Both the position numbers and the translations under genes were made by a program. DNA of 64,000 nt from Brucella sp. BE17. GTDB lineage: Bacteria > Pseudomonadota > Alphaproteobacteria > Rhizobiales > Rhizobiaceae. The stretch's first letter is position 1. Each line of letters starts with the position of its first letter. This document shows positions 44,637 to 55,371 of the stretch, piece by piece. The notes under the pieces were generated by a model. The model had not been told where the DNA came from and ran no database searches. It saw nothing but the letters and a program-made list of their open reading frames with translations. The DNA lies in the NCBI RefSeq assembly GCF_039545455.1, contig NZ_CP154467.1:2102501-2166500 (forward strand), written 5' to 3'.

Positions 44637-45455
44637 CTATAATCCGAGTCGCGCCTTTTCCGTAAACACTGCCGCACCATGGATTGGGCCGAGCGAGTTA
44701 TCGGGCCGCGTTTCCTGCAGGATGACCGCGCAGCCTGAAGCGTTCTTGCGCTTGAGTTCTGAGGCAGGCAATTCCACCTTCAGGGCTGTTCCGTCCCACA
44801 TGCCGATTGTATTGATCTCGCTGACCGTGTTGCGATAGGTGAGCGCCTGTCCGGCATTTTCGCCGCCGCGGATCGGTATGGTGACGGAATCGCGGAAATA
44901 GAACACGACCACATGCACGGGGCTTTCGGGTTTTTCGCCTGCGCCGATTTCAATCGATAGTCGCCCATCGTCAAGCTGTCTGATGGCGGTCTTAACGTCA
45001 AGTTTGCTGCTATCGAGCGCCGTTTTGACAGAGGCTGCTTCACGTCCGTTGACTTCGGTTCGGCCATTGATCACAGCCTGCGGTGTGTAGATCATGCCCG
45101 CGCTAAAAGAATTGCGATAGGCTTTCTGCCGGTCGGTATTGTCCTGCGTGGCCAGCGTGTCACGCCAGCCCATATAGTCCCAGTAATTGACGTGAAACGA
45201 TAGTGCCACAACACTTGGATCATCGGCATAGTCGGCAAAATTATCGTCTGCCTGCGGACAGGATTTACAGCCCTGACTTGTATAGAGTTCGAGCACTGCG
45301 GTTTTGCGAGCCTGATCCTGGGCTTTTGCTGCCGAAAGCGTGCAGATACAGCCGGTGAATGTCAGCCCTAATACAGCGCAAACGTTTCGCCAATCCGGCA
45401 GATACTCTGTCGTAAGCCGCACGGCTGTCCCGTGAAAAGGGAGCTGAACTGTCAC
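44637..45455 (-). CDS. DUF1223 secreted thioredoxin-like protein
   Basis: A 272-residue exported protein with an N-terminal signal region up to about residue 46 and the DUF1223 thioredoxin-fold core. The redox-like motif CKSCP has Cys63 and Cys66 (YTSQGCKSCPQAD), and DNFADYADDPSVVALSFHVNYWDYMGW is the family segment. The function is unknown; a periplasmic redox role is inferred. The start is a GTG at 45455 with GAGGACAA ahead. Confidence 0.86.
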   Translation of the reverse strand: MTVQLPFHGTAVRLTTEYLPDWRNVCAVLGLTFTGCICTLSAAKAQDQARKTAVLELYTSQGCKSCPQADDNFADYADDPSVVALSFHVNYWDYMGWRDTLATQDNTDRQKAYRNSFSAGMIYTPQAVINGRTEVNGREAASVKTALDSSKLDVKTAIRQLDDGRLSIEIGAGEKPESPVHVVVFYFRDSVTIPIRGGENAGQALTYRNTVSEINTIGMWDGTALKVELPASELKRKNASGCAVILQETRPDNSLGPIHGAAVFTEKARLGL

Positions 45456-45548
45456 TTGTCCTCATCCTGCAATAATTGGTGCTGTCATCTATTATGTAGG
45501 AAGTGTGTTGATCAATGGGAAGTCACGTTGCGGTGAGTTATTATTCAA

Positions 45549-45577
45549 TAAAAAAACCGCCGGACTTCTCCGGCGGC
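45549..45577 (-). terminator. acnA terminator
   Basis: Perfect 8-bp stem CCGCCGGA/TCCGGCGG (45557-45564 with 45569-45576) with a CTTC loop, then a T-run on the minus strand. Confidence 0.9.
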
Positions 45578-45600
45578 TTCCAATTTTTGACCGTCGTGAC

Positions 45601-48288
45601 TTAAGCGGCGAGGTCGCGCAGAACGGTTTGCAGAATGCCACCGTTCTTCATGTAATCAAGCTCGTCGAGTGTATCGATGCGGCAGATAAGCGGCACCTGT
45701 TTGACGGTGCCATCCGCATAGGTTATCGAAGCTTTGATCTTCTGGCGCGGGCGCACATCGGCAAGGCCTTCAATGGTGACCACTTCGTCGCCCTTCAGCC
45801 CCAGTGTTTGCCAGCTGGTGCCTTCTTCGAACACGAAAGGCACAATGCCCATGCCCACGAGGTTGGAGCGGTGGATACGCTCGAACGACTGCGCGATCAC
45901 CGCTTTGACGCCAAGCAGGTTGGTGCCCTTGGCCGCCCAGTCACGCGAAGAACCGTTGCCGTATTCGACGCCTGCAAAGACCACCAGCGGCACGCCTTCG
46001 GCCTTGTATTCCATGGCCGCATCGTAGATCGACATCTCTTCTTTCGACGGGTAGTGGATGGTGTAGCCGCCTTCGCGCCCGTTTTCGCCCAGCATGTGGT
46101 TGCGGATGCGGATGTTTGCAAAGGTGCCGCGCATCATCACTTCATGATTGCCACGCCGTGTGCCGTACTGGTTGAAGTCGGCAACGCCGACGCCGTGATC
46201 GAGCAGGTATTTGCCTGCTGGCGATTGCGCCTTGATGGAACCTGCGGGCGAGATATGGTCGGTGGTGATCTTGTCGCCGAAGAGGCCGAGCACACGCGCC
46301 CCCTTGACGTCGGCAATGGTTCCAGCCGACTTGCCCATGCCGACAAAGTATGGCGGGTTCTGCACATAGGTCGAATTGTCGTCCCATGTATAGGTCTGCC
46401 CTGCCGGAACCTGAACGGCCTGCCAGTTGGCATCGCCCTTGAACACGTCGGCATATTTTTCAGAGAAGATTTTCCGCGTGACGTTCTTGGTGATGAACTC
46501 CTGGATTTCCTGAGAGGAAGGCCAGATATCGCGCAAGAATACAGGATTGCCGTTCTGGTCTTCGCCAAGCGGTTCCTTGGTCAGGTCCTTGGTGACGGTG
46601 CCCGCCAGCGCATGGGCGACGACCAGCGGCGGCGAGGCCAGATAGTTGGCCTGAACGTCAGGCGACACACGACCTTCAAAGTTGCGGTTACCGGAAAGAA
46701 CCGCAGCCGCAATCAGGCCCTTGTCATTGATGGTCTTTGAAATGGGCGCTGGCAGCGGACCGGAATTGCCGATGCAGGTCGTGCAGCCGAAGCCGACAAG
46801 GTTGAAGCCCAACGCATCGAGATCCTTTTGCAACCCAGCCGATTCGAGATAGGCCGCAACCACCTGTGAGCCGGGTGCAAGCGAGGTTTTCACCCAAGGC
46901 TTGGTCTTGAGCCCCTTGGCCACCGCATTGCGGGCCAGAAGTCCGGCTGCAATCAGCACGCTCGGATTGGACGTGTTGGTGCAGGATGTGATGGCGGCGA
47001 TCGCCACATCGCCATGGCCCAAGTCGAAATCTTCGCCTTCAACCGGATAGCGCGTGGTCTGACCGGTGGTCTTCTTGTACTCGGTCTCAAGCGAGGTTGC
47101 GAAGCCTGAGCCGATATTTTCTAGCGGAATGCGGCCTTCGGGGCGCTTGGGGCCTGCCATGGACGGCACGACTTCGCTCATATCGAGTTCGAGAATATCG
47201 GTGAAGACAGGGTCTTCCGATCCCTTTTCACGCCACATGCCCTGCGCACGCGAATAGGCTTCAACCAGTGCGATACGGTCTTCGTCGCGACCGGTTGTGT
47301 TCATATAGTTGAGCGTTTCGCGGTCGATGGGGAAGAAGCCGCAGGTCGCGCCATATTCCGGACCCATGTTTGCGATGGTCGCACGGTCGGCCAACGTCAT
47401 GTTTTCAAGGCCTTCGCCGAAGAATTCGACGAACTTGCCGACAACACCCTTCTTGCGCAGCATTTGTGTCACGGTCAGCACGAGGTCGGTCGCGGTCACG
47501 CCTTCCTTGACCTTGCCGGTCAGGCGGAAGCCTACGACTTCAGGCAAAAGCATGGAAACCGGCTGGCCGAGCATGGCAGCTTCCGCCTCGATACCGCCTA
47601 CGCCCCAGCCAAGAACGCCAAGGCCGTTGACCATCGTGGTGTGGCTGTCGGTGCCGACACAGGTATCGGGATAAGCGGTGGTTTCGCCATCTTCTTCCTT
47701 GGTCCACACGGCCTGCGCCAGATATTCAAGATTGACCTGATGGCAGATGCCGGTGCCGGGCGGTACGACGCGGAAATTCTTGAATGCCTGCTGACCCCAT
47801 TTAAGGAAGCGATAGCGTTCGCCATTACGCTCATACTCAAGATCGACATTATGCTGGAAAGCCATCGGATTGCCGAAATCATCGACAATGACCGAGTGGT
47901 CGATGACGAGATCGACAGGCACGAGCGGATTGATCTTTTCGGGATCACCACCCAGCGATTTCAGGCCATCGCGCATGGCGGCAAGATCGACGACTGCGGG
48001 AACGCCGGTAAAGTCCTGCATGAGTACGCGTGCCGGGCGATAGGCGATTTCTGCACCCGCCTTGCCGCGGTCGGCAAGCCATTTCGCAACGGCTTCGATG
48101 TCTGCTTTCTTGACGGAACGGTCATCCTCGAAGCGGAGCAGGTTTTCGAGCAGAACCTTCATGGAAAAAGGCAGCTTGGAAATCCCTTCCAAGCCATTCT
48201 TTTCGGCTTCTGTCAGGCTGTAATAGACATAATCCTTGCCATTGACGGTAAGGGTCTTGCGGCATTTGAAACTGTCGATGTGCGACAC
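45601..48288 (-). CDS. acnA: Aconitate hydratase A
   Basis: Converts citrate to isocitrate in the TCA cycle. The 895-residue length and domain order (aconitase catalytic domains followed by a swivel domain) fit AcnA/IRP-type enzymes. The [4Fe-4S] ligands are visible: a Cys in [11 protein letters not shown] near residue 437 and two in [11 protein letters not shown] near 503-506. The swivel domain carries [10 protein letters not shown]. It has a perfect terminator and is divergent from ccmA, whose intergenic region may hold iron-responsive elements. Confidence 0.97.
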   Translation of the reverse strand: MSHIDSFKCRKTLTVNGKDYVYYSLTEAEKNGLEGISKLPFSMKVLLENLLRFEDDRSVKKADIEAVAKWLADRGKAGAEIAYRPARVLMQDFTGVPAVVDLAAMRDGLKSLGGDPEKINPLVPVDLVIDHSVIVDDFGNPMAFQHNVDLEYERNGERYRFLKWGQQAFKNFRVVPPGTGICHQVNLEYLAQAVWTKEEDGETTAYPDTCVGTDSHTTMVNGLGVLGWGVGGIEAEAAMLGQPVSMLLPEVVGFRLTGKVKEGVTATDLVLTVTQMLRKKGVVGKFVEFFGEGLENMTLADRATIANMGPEYGATCGFFPIDRETLNYMNTTGRDEDRIALVEAYSRAQGMWREKGSEDPVFTDILELDMSEVVPSMAGPKRPEGRIPLENIGSGFATSLETEYKKTTGQTTRYPVEGEDFDLGHGDVAIAAITSCTNTSNPSVLIAAGLLARNAVAKGLKTKPWVKTSLAPGSQVVAAYLESAGLQKDLDALGFNLVGFGCTTCIGNSGPLPAPISKTINDKGLIAAAVLSGNRNFEGRVSPDVQANYLASPPLVVAHALAGTVTKDLTKEPLGEDQNGNPVFLRDIWPSSQEIQEFITKNVTRKIFSEKYADVFKGDANWQAVQVPAGQTYTWDDNSTYVQNPPYFVGMGKSAGTIADVKGARVLGLFGDKITTDHISPAGSIKAQSPAGKYLLDHGVGVADFNQYGTRRGNHEVMMRGTFANIRIRNHMLGENGREGGYTIHYPSKEEMSIYDAAMEYKAEGVPLVVFAGVEYGNGSSRDWAAKGTNLLGVKAVIAQSFERIHRSNLVGMGIVPFVFEEGTSWQTLGLKGDEVVTIEGLADVRPRQKIKASITYADGTVKQVPLICRIDTLDELDYMKNGGILQTVLRDLAA

Positions 48289-48616
48289 TGCGTTCGTCCT
48301 TCATGCTACTGGCCGGAAAACCAGGACGAACGCCTAGGCTGCGTTTCAAGGACGCGCCAAGGTGCGGGTGCAGTCATTTCCGCTGTCCGTCCCGAGGCCT
48401 GCGACTTTCAAATCTTTCGATTTTGCGGGGCAACAGGTGTTTGAGATCGGCCAAAAATGGTTTCCACACCGACCGCTGGCATGGTAGCCACCATATAGAT
48501 AGTTTTCTAAAACGATTCCAGACAGAATCGTATCAATTTGCCCCCTTGCGGCGAAATGTTGCGATAGCCCGTTTTGCCGCCGTTTCGAATGTGCCAGAGC
48601 GGGTTCAGGAGAGAAA
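48289..48616. other. Divergent acnA/ccmA intergenic region
   Basis: This 328-nt stretch must hold promoters for both genes. TTTTCTAAAACGATTCC at about 48500-48516 includes a half site resembling the Irr/ICE arm TTCTAAA, but a matching second arm at the right spacing is missing. I see no clear operator or hairpin. Confidence 0.4.
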
Positions 48617-49234
48617 ATGCAGCTTGTGGCCGAAAATCTGGCGGGGGAACGCGGCGGCGAGACGATCTTTGCGCAGCTTTCTTTTTCCCTTTGGCGGGGT
48701 GAAGCGCTTGTTGTGACTGGCCCTAACGGCTCGGGAAAATCGACGCTTTTGCGAATCATCTGTGGGCTGCTGCCAGTGGAAGCCGGCAGCATAAGATTGC
48801 GCGATCATGGGGAAAATCTGCCGATACGCGCTGCCTGTCATTATCTCGGTCACCAAAACGCCATGAAGCCCGCATTAAGCGTGCGCGAAAACCTAGGTTT
48901 CTGGCAACAGTTTCATGGCGACCAACAATATGACATTACCGAGGCGCTGGAGGCGGTGGATCTGTCGGGTGTCGAGGAACTACCCTTCGGCTATCTTTCG
49001 ACGGGCCAAAAACGCCGCGTTTCAATCGCAAAGCTGCTGGTCAGCCACCGTCCGCTGTGGATCGTTGACGAGCCGACTGCGGGTCTCGACAAGGCTTCAG
49101 AAGCGCGCTTTGCGCAATTAATGCTCGATCATATGGGTAAGGGCGGCATGGTGATTGCTGCAACCCATATTCCGTTGGGGCTTGAAGGTGTCAACAGGGT
49201 TGATATGTCCGATTACCCATTCGAGGCCGCGTGA
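48617..49234 (+). CDS. ccmA: Heme exporter ATP-binding protein CcmA
   Basis: The ATPase of the CcmABCD system, which releases holo-CcmE for cytochrome c maturation. The 205-residue product has Walker A GPNGSGKST, the CcmA-type YLGHQNAMKPALSVRENLGFW, signature LSTGQKRRVSIAKLL and Walker B WIVDEPTAGLD. It is the first gene of ccmABCDG. AGGAGAGAAA precedes the ATG. The TGA shares its A with the ccmB ATG. Confidence 0.94.
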   Translation: MQLVAENLAGERGGETIFAQLSFSLWRGEALVVTGPNGSGKSTLLRIICGLLPVEAGSIRLRDHGENLPIRAACHYLGHQNAMKPALSVRENLGFWQQFHGDQQYDITEALEAVDLSGVEELPFGYLSTGQKRRVSIAKLLVSHRPLWIVDEPTAGLDKASEARFAQLMLDHMGKGGMVIAATHIPLGLEGVNRVDMSDYPFEAA

Positions 49235-49899
49235 TGGGAGCCTTGTTTATTCGCGATTTGCGTCTGAGTTTTCGTGCTGGCGGTGGCGCGCTGATCGGTA
49301 TTTTATTTTTTCTAGCCGTCATTTCCGTAATGCCCTTCGGCGTCGGCCCAGACCTCAATTTGCTCGCACGCATCGGCCCGGCGATGTTGTGGATCGGCGC
49401 GCTTCTGGCAACGCTTCTCGGCCTTGACCGGCTGTTTCAGGCCGACCGCGAAGATGGCTCGCTTGACCTGCTGTTGATTGGCGCGGAACGGCATATGCTA
49501 ACGCTGACCGTCTTCATGAAATGCTTGGCGCATTGGGTGGCAAGTGTGCTTCCACTGGTGGTCGCGACCCCGCTGCTGGGGCTGTTCATGAATATGGAGC
49601 CCTCGGGCATTGGTGCGACGGCCTTGACACTTTTGGTTGGAACGCCCGCCATAACCTTCATCGGTGCGGTCGGTGCGGCACTGGCCGTAGCCCTTCCACG
49701 CGGTGGCCTGCTCGTCTCCGTCATCGTGCTGCCGCTGACCATTCCGGTGCTTATTTTCGGCGTTTCGGCTTCTTATGGCGCAACGGGCGATGTCGAGCCG
49801 TTTCTGGCGCCGTTCCTCATTCTATCCGCATTGACGCTGTTTTTCGCGGTGCTGGGGCCGCTTGCCGCGAGTGCTGTGCTCAAAGGTTCGGCGGATTGA
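49234..49899 (+). CDS. ccmB: Heme exporter permease CcmB
   Basis: A 221-residue inner-membrane permease with six predicted helices, working with CcmA and CcmC. The start MGALFIRDLRLSFRAGG is typical of CcmB. LDRLFQADREDGSLDLLL is a conserved segment. The ATG at 49234 overlaps the ccmA stop by one base; a GTG at 49231 is less likely. A 111-nt gap separates it from ccmC. Confidence 0.93.
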   Translation: MGALFIRDLRLSFRAGGGALIGILFFLAVISVMPFGVGPDLNLLARIGPAMLWIGALLATLLGLDRLFQADREDGSLDLLLIGAERHMLTLTVFMKCLAHWVASVLPLVVATPLLGLFMNMEPSGIGATALTLLVGTPAITFIGAVGAALAVALPRGGLLVSVIVLPLTIPVLIFGVSASYGATGDVEPFLAPFLILSALTLFFAVLGPLAASAVLKGSAD

Positions 49900-50010
49900 A
49901 CATGATCCTGAAAAGTGAGAACTGGCTTTCAGATAAGATCATGTCTGGCGGATTGACGCAGTTGATTACAGTCAATTGAACGCCATGGGGTGGCAAGGTA
50001 AGTATAGCGC

Positions 50011-50793
50011 ATGACCAAAGTCACCACGAAACCCACAAGCTGGCTTGATCTTGCCAATCCAACGCGTTTCCTTGCTTTTGCGAGCAAGGTTTTGCCGTGG
50101 TTGGGGCTTTTATCAGCACTTTTTCTCGCAGTGGGTCTATACATGGTGTTTCTGTCGCCCGACGATTACCAGCAAGGCCTGACGGTGCGCATCATGTATA
50201 TCCATGTGCCTTTCGCATGGCTTTCGATGATGTGCTATTCGATCATGGCGCTCTCGGCACTGGGAACGCTTGTGTGGCGGCATCCGCTGGCTGACGTGTC
50301 GATCCGCGCCGCAGCCCCATTGGGTGCGATGTTTACGGCTTTGGCGCTCGCCACCGGCTCGCTCTGGGGCAAGCCGATGTGGGGTACATGGTGGGTGTGG
50401 GATGCGCGTCTCACCTCCGTCTTCGTTCTGTTCTTGATGTATCTTGGCATTATCGCACTGTCGCGGGCCTTTGCCGATCCTGCCAAAAGTGCAAAGCCGG
50501 TGGCGGTATTGACCCTTGTCGGCTTTATCAATGTTCCGATCATCAAATTCTCAGTCGACTGGTGGAATACTCTGCATCAGCCCGCTTCGGTGTTTCGTAT
50601 GGATGGACCGACCATCGACGGTTCGATGCTGCGCCCGCTTTTCGTGATGGCGATTGGTTTTACGCTTTTGTTCATCACGCTACACATAATGGCGATGCGC
50701 AATGAAATCTGGCGCAGGCGTGTTGCCTCGATGAAGAAGCTTGCCGCACGTAGTGCCGACCGCAACCGGCAGCCAGCGGGAGAGCGTCTATGA
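50011..50793 (+). CDS. ccmC: Heme lyase/exporter subunit CcmC
   Basis: CcmC loads heme onto CcmE. The 260-residue protein has six predicted helices and the Trp-rich motif WGTWWVWDARLTS near residue 127, with conserved periplasmic histidines in IHVPFAWLS and in NTLHQPAS. The C-terminus is basic. The stop overlaps ccmD through ATGA. A 111-nt gap to ccmB is longer than the other joints in the operon. Confidence 0.95.
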   Translation: MTKVTTKPTSWLDLANPTRFLAFASKVLPWLGLLSALFLAVGLYMVFLSPDDYQQGLTVRIMYIHVPFAWLSMMCYSIMALSALGTLVWRHPLADVSIRAAAPLGAMFTALALATGSLWGKPMWGTWWVWDARLTSVFVLFLMYLGIIALSRAFADPAKSAKPVAVLTLVGFINVPIIKFSVDWWNTLHQPASVFRMDGPTIDGSMLRPLFVMAIGFTLLFITLHIMAMRNEIWRRRVASMKKLAARSADRNRQPAGERL

Positions 50794-50963
50794 ACACGCA
50801 TCTTGGCTTCGTCATCATTGCCTATGGCGTCACTGTGGTGGCGCTTATGATTACCATCTGCTGGATCATAATCGACCAGCGCTTGCTAAAGCGCGAATTG
50901 CAGCGGCTTGAGGCGCAAGGTTTGCGCCGCCGTTCGGCAAAGCCTGTTTCCGAGACCGCATAA
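50790..50963 (+). CDS. ccmD: Heme exporter protein CcmD
   Basis: A 57-residue single-pass protein (MNTHLGFVIIAYGVTVVALM, then helix and a basic tail RLLKRELQRLEAQGLRRR) that fits CcmD, which holds CcmABC and CcmE together. The ATGA overlap with ccmC and the TAATG overlap with ccmG show that it is the missing small gene of the operon. Confidence 0.9.
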   Translation: MNTHLGFVIIAYGVTVVALMITICWIIIDQRLLKRELQRLEAQGLRRRSAKPVSETA

Positions 50964-51556
50964 TGAGCGATAAAACCCAAAAACCTGCTGGTGCAAGCCG
51001 CCGCACGGCGCTGATCGCGCTTCTGCCGCTCTTGATTTTTGTGGCACTTGCGGGCGTTTTCACTGTTCAGCTTTTATCGGGCAAGGATAATTCGACCATT
51101 CCGTCAGCCCTGATCGGCAAGCCTGCGCCGCAGACCGATCTTTCGCCCGTTGAAGGACTTTTGCGCGATGGCGTGCCGGTGCCGGGCCTCAACAGTGACG
51201 ATTTCAAGGGAAAACTGACGCTGGTCAATGTTTGGGGGTCGTGGTGCGTACCCTGCCGTCAGGAGCATCCGCTGCTGATGCAGATCGCCAAGGATGAGCG
51301 CATCCGCGTGGTTGGCCTCAATTACAAGGACGAGCCGGAAAATGCGCGGCGTTTCTTAGGTGATCTCGGCAATCCCTTTGCGGCGGTGGGTAGCGACCGA
51401 ACAGGTCGCTCGGCGATTGAATGGGGCGTCTATGGCGTTCCCGAAACATTTCTGGTCGGCCCCGACGGCAGGATCCTATACAAGCATGTCGGGCCGTTTA
51501 CTAAACAATCGGTGCGGGACGACCTGATGCCAGCGGTCGAGAGGGCGCAGCAATAA
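50963..51556 (+). CDS. ccmG: Thiol:disulfide interchange protein CcmG/DsbE
   Basis: A membrane-anchored periplasmic thioredoxin that reduces apocytochrome c. The 197-residue product has an N-terminal anchor (about 15-37) and the CxxC motif WCVPC with Cys95 and Cys98. GVYGVPETFLVGPDG carries the cis-Pro segment. It is the last gene of ccmABCDG and is followed by a hairpin that also serves ilvD. CcmE, F and H are not in this window. Confidence 0.95.
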   Translation: MSDKTQKPAGASRRTALIALLPLLIFVALAGVFTVQLLSGKDNSTIPSALIGKPAPQTDLSPVEGLLRDGVPVPGLNSDDFKGKLTLVNVWGSWCVPCRQEHPLLMQIAKDERIRVVGLNYKDEPENARRFLGDLGNPFAAVGSDRTGRSAIEWGVYGVPETFLVGPDGRILYKHVGPFTKQSVRDDLMPAVERAQQ

Positions 51557-51576
51557 TCAATGAATTTCTGAAATGA

Positions 51577-51605
51577 AAAAACCCCGCATATGCGGGGCTT
51601 TTGCT
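51577..51605. terminator. Bidirectional terminator between ccmG and ilvD
   Basis: A perfect CCCCGCAT/ATGCGGGG stem (51582-51597) is flanked by A-rich and T-rich runs. It can end ccmG on the plus strand and ilvD on the minus strand. Confidence 0.85.
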
Positions 51606-51614
51606 TTTTCTATC

Positions 51615-53450
51615 TCAATCCGGCAGTTTTCTGACAGCGCCCTTGGCAGCACTTGTTGCCATCGCGGCATAGGCTTTCAACGCGGTCGACACCTTGCGCT
51701 TGCGGTTTTCAACCGGCTTCCACCCGCTCTCGTCCTGTTCGGCACGGCGTTCGGCAAGTGTCGCATCATCGACGGCCAGATGAATCTTGCGGTTGGGGAT
51801 ATCGATATCGATGATATCACCCTCGCGCACCAGACCGATTGTGCCACCTTCGGCGGCTTCTGGGGAAACGTGGCCGATGGAAAGCCCCGACGAGCCGCCC
51901 GAAAAACGCCCATCGGTGATCAGCGCGCAATCCTTGCCCAGACCTTTTGATTTGAGGTAGCTGGTTGGATAAAGCATTTCCTGCATGCCCGGTCCGCCGC
52001 GCGGGCCTTCATAGCGGATCAGTACAATGTCACCCGCCTTGATCTTGCCGTTCAGAATGCCGAGCACGGCACTATCCTGGCTCTCGAAAATACGCGCCGG
52101 TCCTGAGAACTTGAGGATCGAATCGTCCACGCCCGCCGTCTTTACGATGCAGCCGTCTTCAGCGAGATTGCCATAGAGAACGGCGAGACCACCATCCTGA
52201 GAAAAAGCGTGTTCTTTTGCGCGAATGACGCCTTTTTCACGGTCGGTATCGACGCTGTCAAAGCGGCGCTCCTGGCTAAAGGCCACCTGTGTCGGCACAC
52301 CGCCGGGGGCTGCGCGATAGAACTTATGCACCATGTCGCTCGTTGTGCGCGTTACGTCCCAATGATCAAGCGCCTTGCCAAGCGTTTCGCTGTGTACGGT
52401 CGGGAGCGTCGTGGTCAGAAGCCCTGCTTTTTCAAGCTGGCCCAGAATGCCCATGATGCCACCAGCATGATGCACGTCTTCCATATGCACATTGGCGATA
52501 GCGGGCGCCACTTTACACAAAACCGGTACGCGGCGTGACAGCCGATCGATATCGGCCATCGTGAAATCGACTTCCGCCTCTTGTGCGGCAGCCAACAGAT
52601 GCAGCACCGTGTTGGTGGAACCACCCATGGCGATATCGAGCGTCATGGCGTTTTCGAAAGCCTCAAACGTGGCAATCGAACGCGGCAAAACGGAAGCGTC
52701 GTCCTGTTCGTAATAACGGCGTGCCAGATCGACCACCAGATGACCGGCTTCGACAAAAAGCCGCTTGCGGTCGGCGTGTGTTGCAAGTGTTGAACCGTTG
52801 CCCGGCAGCGAAAGGCCGAGCGCTTCGGTGAGGCAGTTCATGGAATTTGCTGTAAACATGCCCGAGCATGAGCCGCAGGTCGGACATGCCGAGCGCTCGA
52901 TGGCCTTGACCTGATCGTCCGAATAATGATCGTCTGCGGCCGCAACCATGGCGTCGACCAGGTCGAGTTTCTTCACCTCGTCGTCCCAAACAACCTTGCC
53001 TGCTTCCATCGGCCCGCCGGACACGAAGACAACCGGGATGTTGAGACGCAGTGACGCCATCAGCATGCCGGGCGTGATCTTGTCGCAATTGGAAATGCAG
53101 ACCATCGCATCGGCACAGTGCGCATTGACCATATATTCGACCGAGTCGGCGATCAGCTCGCGCGAGGGCAGCGAATAGAGCATACCGTCATGGCCCATGG
53201 CGATGCCGTCGTCGACCGCAATGGTGTTGAATTCCTTGGCCACACCACCTGCTGCTTCGATCTCACGCGCAACAAGCTGGCCCATGTCTTTCAAATGCAC
53301 ATGGCCGGGCACGAATTGCGTAAACGAATTCACTACCGCAATGATAGGCTTGCCGAAATCATCGTCCTTCATGCCTGTGGCGCGCCACAGGCCGCGAGCG
53401 CCGGCCATATTGCGACCATGGGTGGTTGTACGCGAACGATATGCGGGCAT
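51615..53450 (-). CDS. ilvD: Dihydroxy-acid dehydratase
   Basis: Dehydrates dihydroxy-acids in valine, leucine and isoleucine synthesis. The 611-residue product from 53450 has Fe-S ligands in [12 protein letters not shown] (Cys122) and [16 protein letters not shown] (Cys195) and the family C-terminal [30 protein letters not shown] precedes the ATG. A longer in-frame start at 53516 adds 22 unlikely residues. It converges on ccmG. Confidence 0.96.
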   Translation of the reverse strand: MPAYRSRTTTHGRNMAGARGLWRATGMKDDDFGKPIIAVVNSFTQFVPGHVHLKDMGQLVAREIEAAGGVAKEFNTIAVDDGIAMGHDGMLYSLPSRELIADSVEYMVNAHCADAMVCISNCDKITPGMLMASLRLNIPVVFVSGGPMEAGKVVWDDEVKKLDLVDAMVAAADDHYSDDQVKAIERSACPTCGSCSGMFTANSMNCLTEALGLSLPGNGSTLATHADRKRLFVEAGHLVVDLARRYYEQDDASVLPRSIATFEAFENAMTLDIAMGGSTNTVLHLLAAAQEAEVDFTMADIDRLSRRVPVLCKVAPAIANVHMEDVHHAGGIMGILGQLEKAGLLTTTLPTVHSETLGKALDHWDVTRTTSDMVHKFYRAAPGGVPTQVAFSQERRFDSVDTDREKGVIRAKEHAFSQDGGLAVLYGNLAEDGCIVKTAGVDDSILKFSGPARIFESQDSAVLGILNGKIKAGDIVLIRYEGPRGGPGMQEMLYPTSYLKSKGLGKDCALITDGRFSGGSSGLSIGHVSPEAAEGGTIGLVREGDIIDIDIPNRKIHLAVDDATLAERRAEQDESGWKPVENRKRKVSTALKAYAAMATSAAKGAVRKLPD

Positions 53451-53708
53451 TTTCAAACCTTTTAGGAACTCTTCCAACTTTGCAGCCGGTATGACAGAAC
53501 GGTATTTGCCATGCAAAGCGCAAATTGCCCCATATCGCCATCAAGGCTGGTTTTGGGGCGGTGCCTGAAGCTGCTTGCGGATTTGCGATCAGCGAAAATA
53601 TCCATGCGGATGACATATTCGCTGCTCTGGACAGATCAAACCTACCACTTTCTTGTTATAATGCAAAAGAATTTACAATTTAAACGTAAGAAAGTTGCTC
53701 TGGTGCTT

Positions 53709-54107
53709 TCAGGCGCTGCCGGCTGCTCGACTATCTGTGACTGAAGCGAAGGCGGATGCCAGCGTGCGGGTCAGCACAGTGGGGGCGATGGGCTTATGGA
53801 AAACCGGAATTCCCGGATAACGTGCCGCAAGCTTTGCAGGCAGACCGCCGCCGGTGTGGATGACCACGAAAGTGTTTGCCTTCTTCAAACGGTCCAGAAC
53901 CGGTTCGACATTGCCATCGATCAGGTCGACGTCGAGAATCGCGGCATCGACTTTATGTGTGTTGATGAGATCAAGGGCTTGCCGGACGCTGCCGACTGGC
54001 CCGATCACGGTGCCGTTGGCGTCTTCTACAGACGCGGCGACGTCGAGTGCTACGAAGATTTCATCCTCGACGACTAGAATCCGGCGTTGTTCAAGATCGT
54101 TCATCAC
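53709..54107 (-). CDS. Single-domain response regulator
   Basis: A 132-residue receiver domain without an output domain. The phosphoacceptor is Asp59 in AILDVDL, the acidic pair is in VVEDE (residues 13-16), and the conserved Lys is in FHKPI. No kinase gene is adjacent. It could be a phosphate sink or act on a partner elsewhere. The start is a GTG at 54107 with AAGGAGG 11 nt upstream; ATG at 54104 is the alternative. Confidence 0.88.
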   Translation of the reverse strand: MMNDLEQRRILVVEDEIFVALDVAASVEDANGTVIGPVGSVRQALDLINTHKVDAAILDVDLIDGNVEPVLDRLKKANTFVVIHTGGGLPAKLAARYPGIPVFHKPIAPTVLTRTLASAFASVTDSRAAGSA

Positions 54108-54261
54108 GTTTCTCGCTGCCTCCTTGAGGTTGGCGCTACGAAGAAAATGCGCGAGCGCAGACAGGAGTTCCCTTCATCGACAGAATAAACCATTTAAGGT
54201 GAATCAATTCTTTACCGCAGGAGAAGGGGCGGACGTCGAAAAATCCCATGCCAAAAAACCG

Positions 54262-54498
54262 TCAGAAAGCAGTAAAAGTCAGTGTGGTCAGCGAGCGCAC
54301 GATATTGGGAATGTTGAGCACGTTCTCGTTGATGAACTTGCCGATATCATCACCCTCGGCGACATAAATCTTGGCCAGAAGGTCAAACTCGCCGCTGGTC
54401 GAATAAAGCTCGGAGACGATCTCGCGCTGGTATAGCTCATCTGCCACTTCATAGGTCTTGCCGGGCGCGCACTGCAATTGCAGGAAAACGGGTTTCAT
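54262..54498 (-). CDS. Stand-alone Lrp/AsnC ligand-binding domain protein
   Basis: A 78-residue protein made only of the RAM/AsnC effector domain (MKPVFLQLQCAPGKTYEVAD, GEFDLLAKIYV, IPNIVRSLTTL). There is no helix-turn-helix. Such stand-alone proteins form decamers and bind amino acids in some archaea and bacteria. The ATG at 54498 follows AAAGGAAGAGAT. It may modulate a full-length Lrp (inference). Confidence 0.85.
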   Translation of the reverse strand: MKPVFLQLQCAPGKTYEVADELYQREIVSELYSTSGEFDLLAKIYVAEGDDIGKFINENVLNIPNIVRSLTTLTFTAF

Positions 54499-54708
54499 AT
54501 CTCTTCCTTTCGCCAAGGGCGTAGATTGACTGCTGAAGCTGACGATATTTCTGGTTCAAACACGGACAGGCAGCGGAAATCAAGTACTCAAAAATGAGTG
54601 TCGCAACGCTTCAACATTGTCGACGCGATGGATCACATTGCGGTGAGCCGTGGTGATATTGAAACAACATTCGTGTATTGCCGTGTTTCAGGAGTTTATA
54701 AACGTACT

Positions 54709-55110
54709 ATGAAATTCATTCCCGCTCTATTTTCCGTCTTTCTTTTGTCTCTGGCAACCGTCCCAGTTCCCGTGTTTGCAATGAATGCGTCTATGCAAGC
54801 CCAGCTCGAAAAGCTCGATCCCGAGACGCGGCTGGAACAGCGGTGTGATGTCGAGGCCATGGAGCGCATTGCGCGCGAACACAGCAACTATGATGTGGAC
54901 AAGGCGCTGGCCTATGCTTTTTCAGATACTGTGGTGAAAAAGAACGTCTTGCGGGCGGATGGTGCGGCATTTCGCAGCCGCGAACACTGGTACCAGCTTT
55001 CTTACATTTGCAAGACGGATGATGCTCACATTAAGGTTCTGTCTTTCGAATATAAGATTGGACCGGAAGTGCCGCAAAGCCAGTGGAGCAAGCACTATCT
55101 CGTTCCATGA
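54709..55110 (+). CDS. DUF930 secreted protein
   Basis: A 133-residue exported protein with a signal peptide ending VFA at about residue 24 and the DUF930 core (LDPETRLEQRCDVEAMERIAREH, YAFSDTVVKKNVLRADGAAFRSREHWYQLSYIC). Two cysteines (RCDVE and YICKT) could pair. The function is not known. The ATG at 54709 is preferred to one at 54598. Confidence 0.8.
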   Translation: MKFIPALFSVFLLSLATVPVPVFAMNASMQAQLEKLDPETRLEQRCDVEAMERIAREHSNYDVDKALAYAFSDTVVKKNVLRADGAAFRSREHWYQLSYICKTDDAHIKVLSFEYKIGPEVPQSQWSKHYLVP

Positions 55111-55371
55111 TTTTCTCGACCTATGGCAAGGGAATTTCCGGAATTCCCACGGATCATAAAATCATGATCCCCTGTAAATTTATGGAACCTCTCGCTCTGC
55201 GATAGATTATTATTGCTCGGGTATTTTTGGAATGGTGTGGAAAAATTATTCCTGAAACACTTGGAATGCTGCGCGGATTTTTCGTTGTCGTATTAAATAT
55301 TGGGTGGCTTGTAGCATCCCGTTGATGAAGACCTCTGATACTGTCCTGATAATGGAAACATGGAGGCGGAC

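Noticed and set aside
48500..48520. An Irr-like half site between acnA and ccmA
   Set aside because: Only one arm fits; the second arm at the 3-nt spacing is absent.
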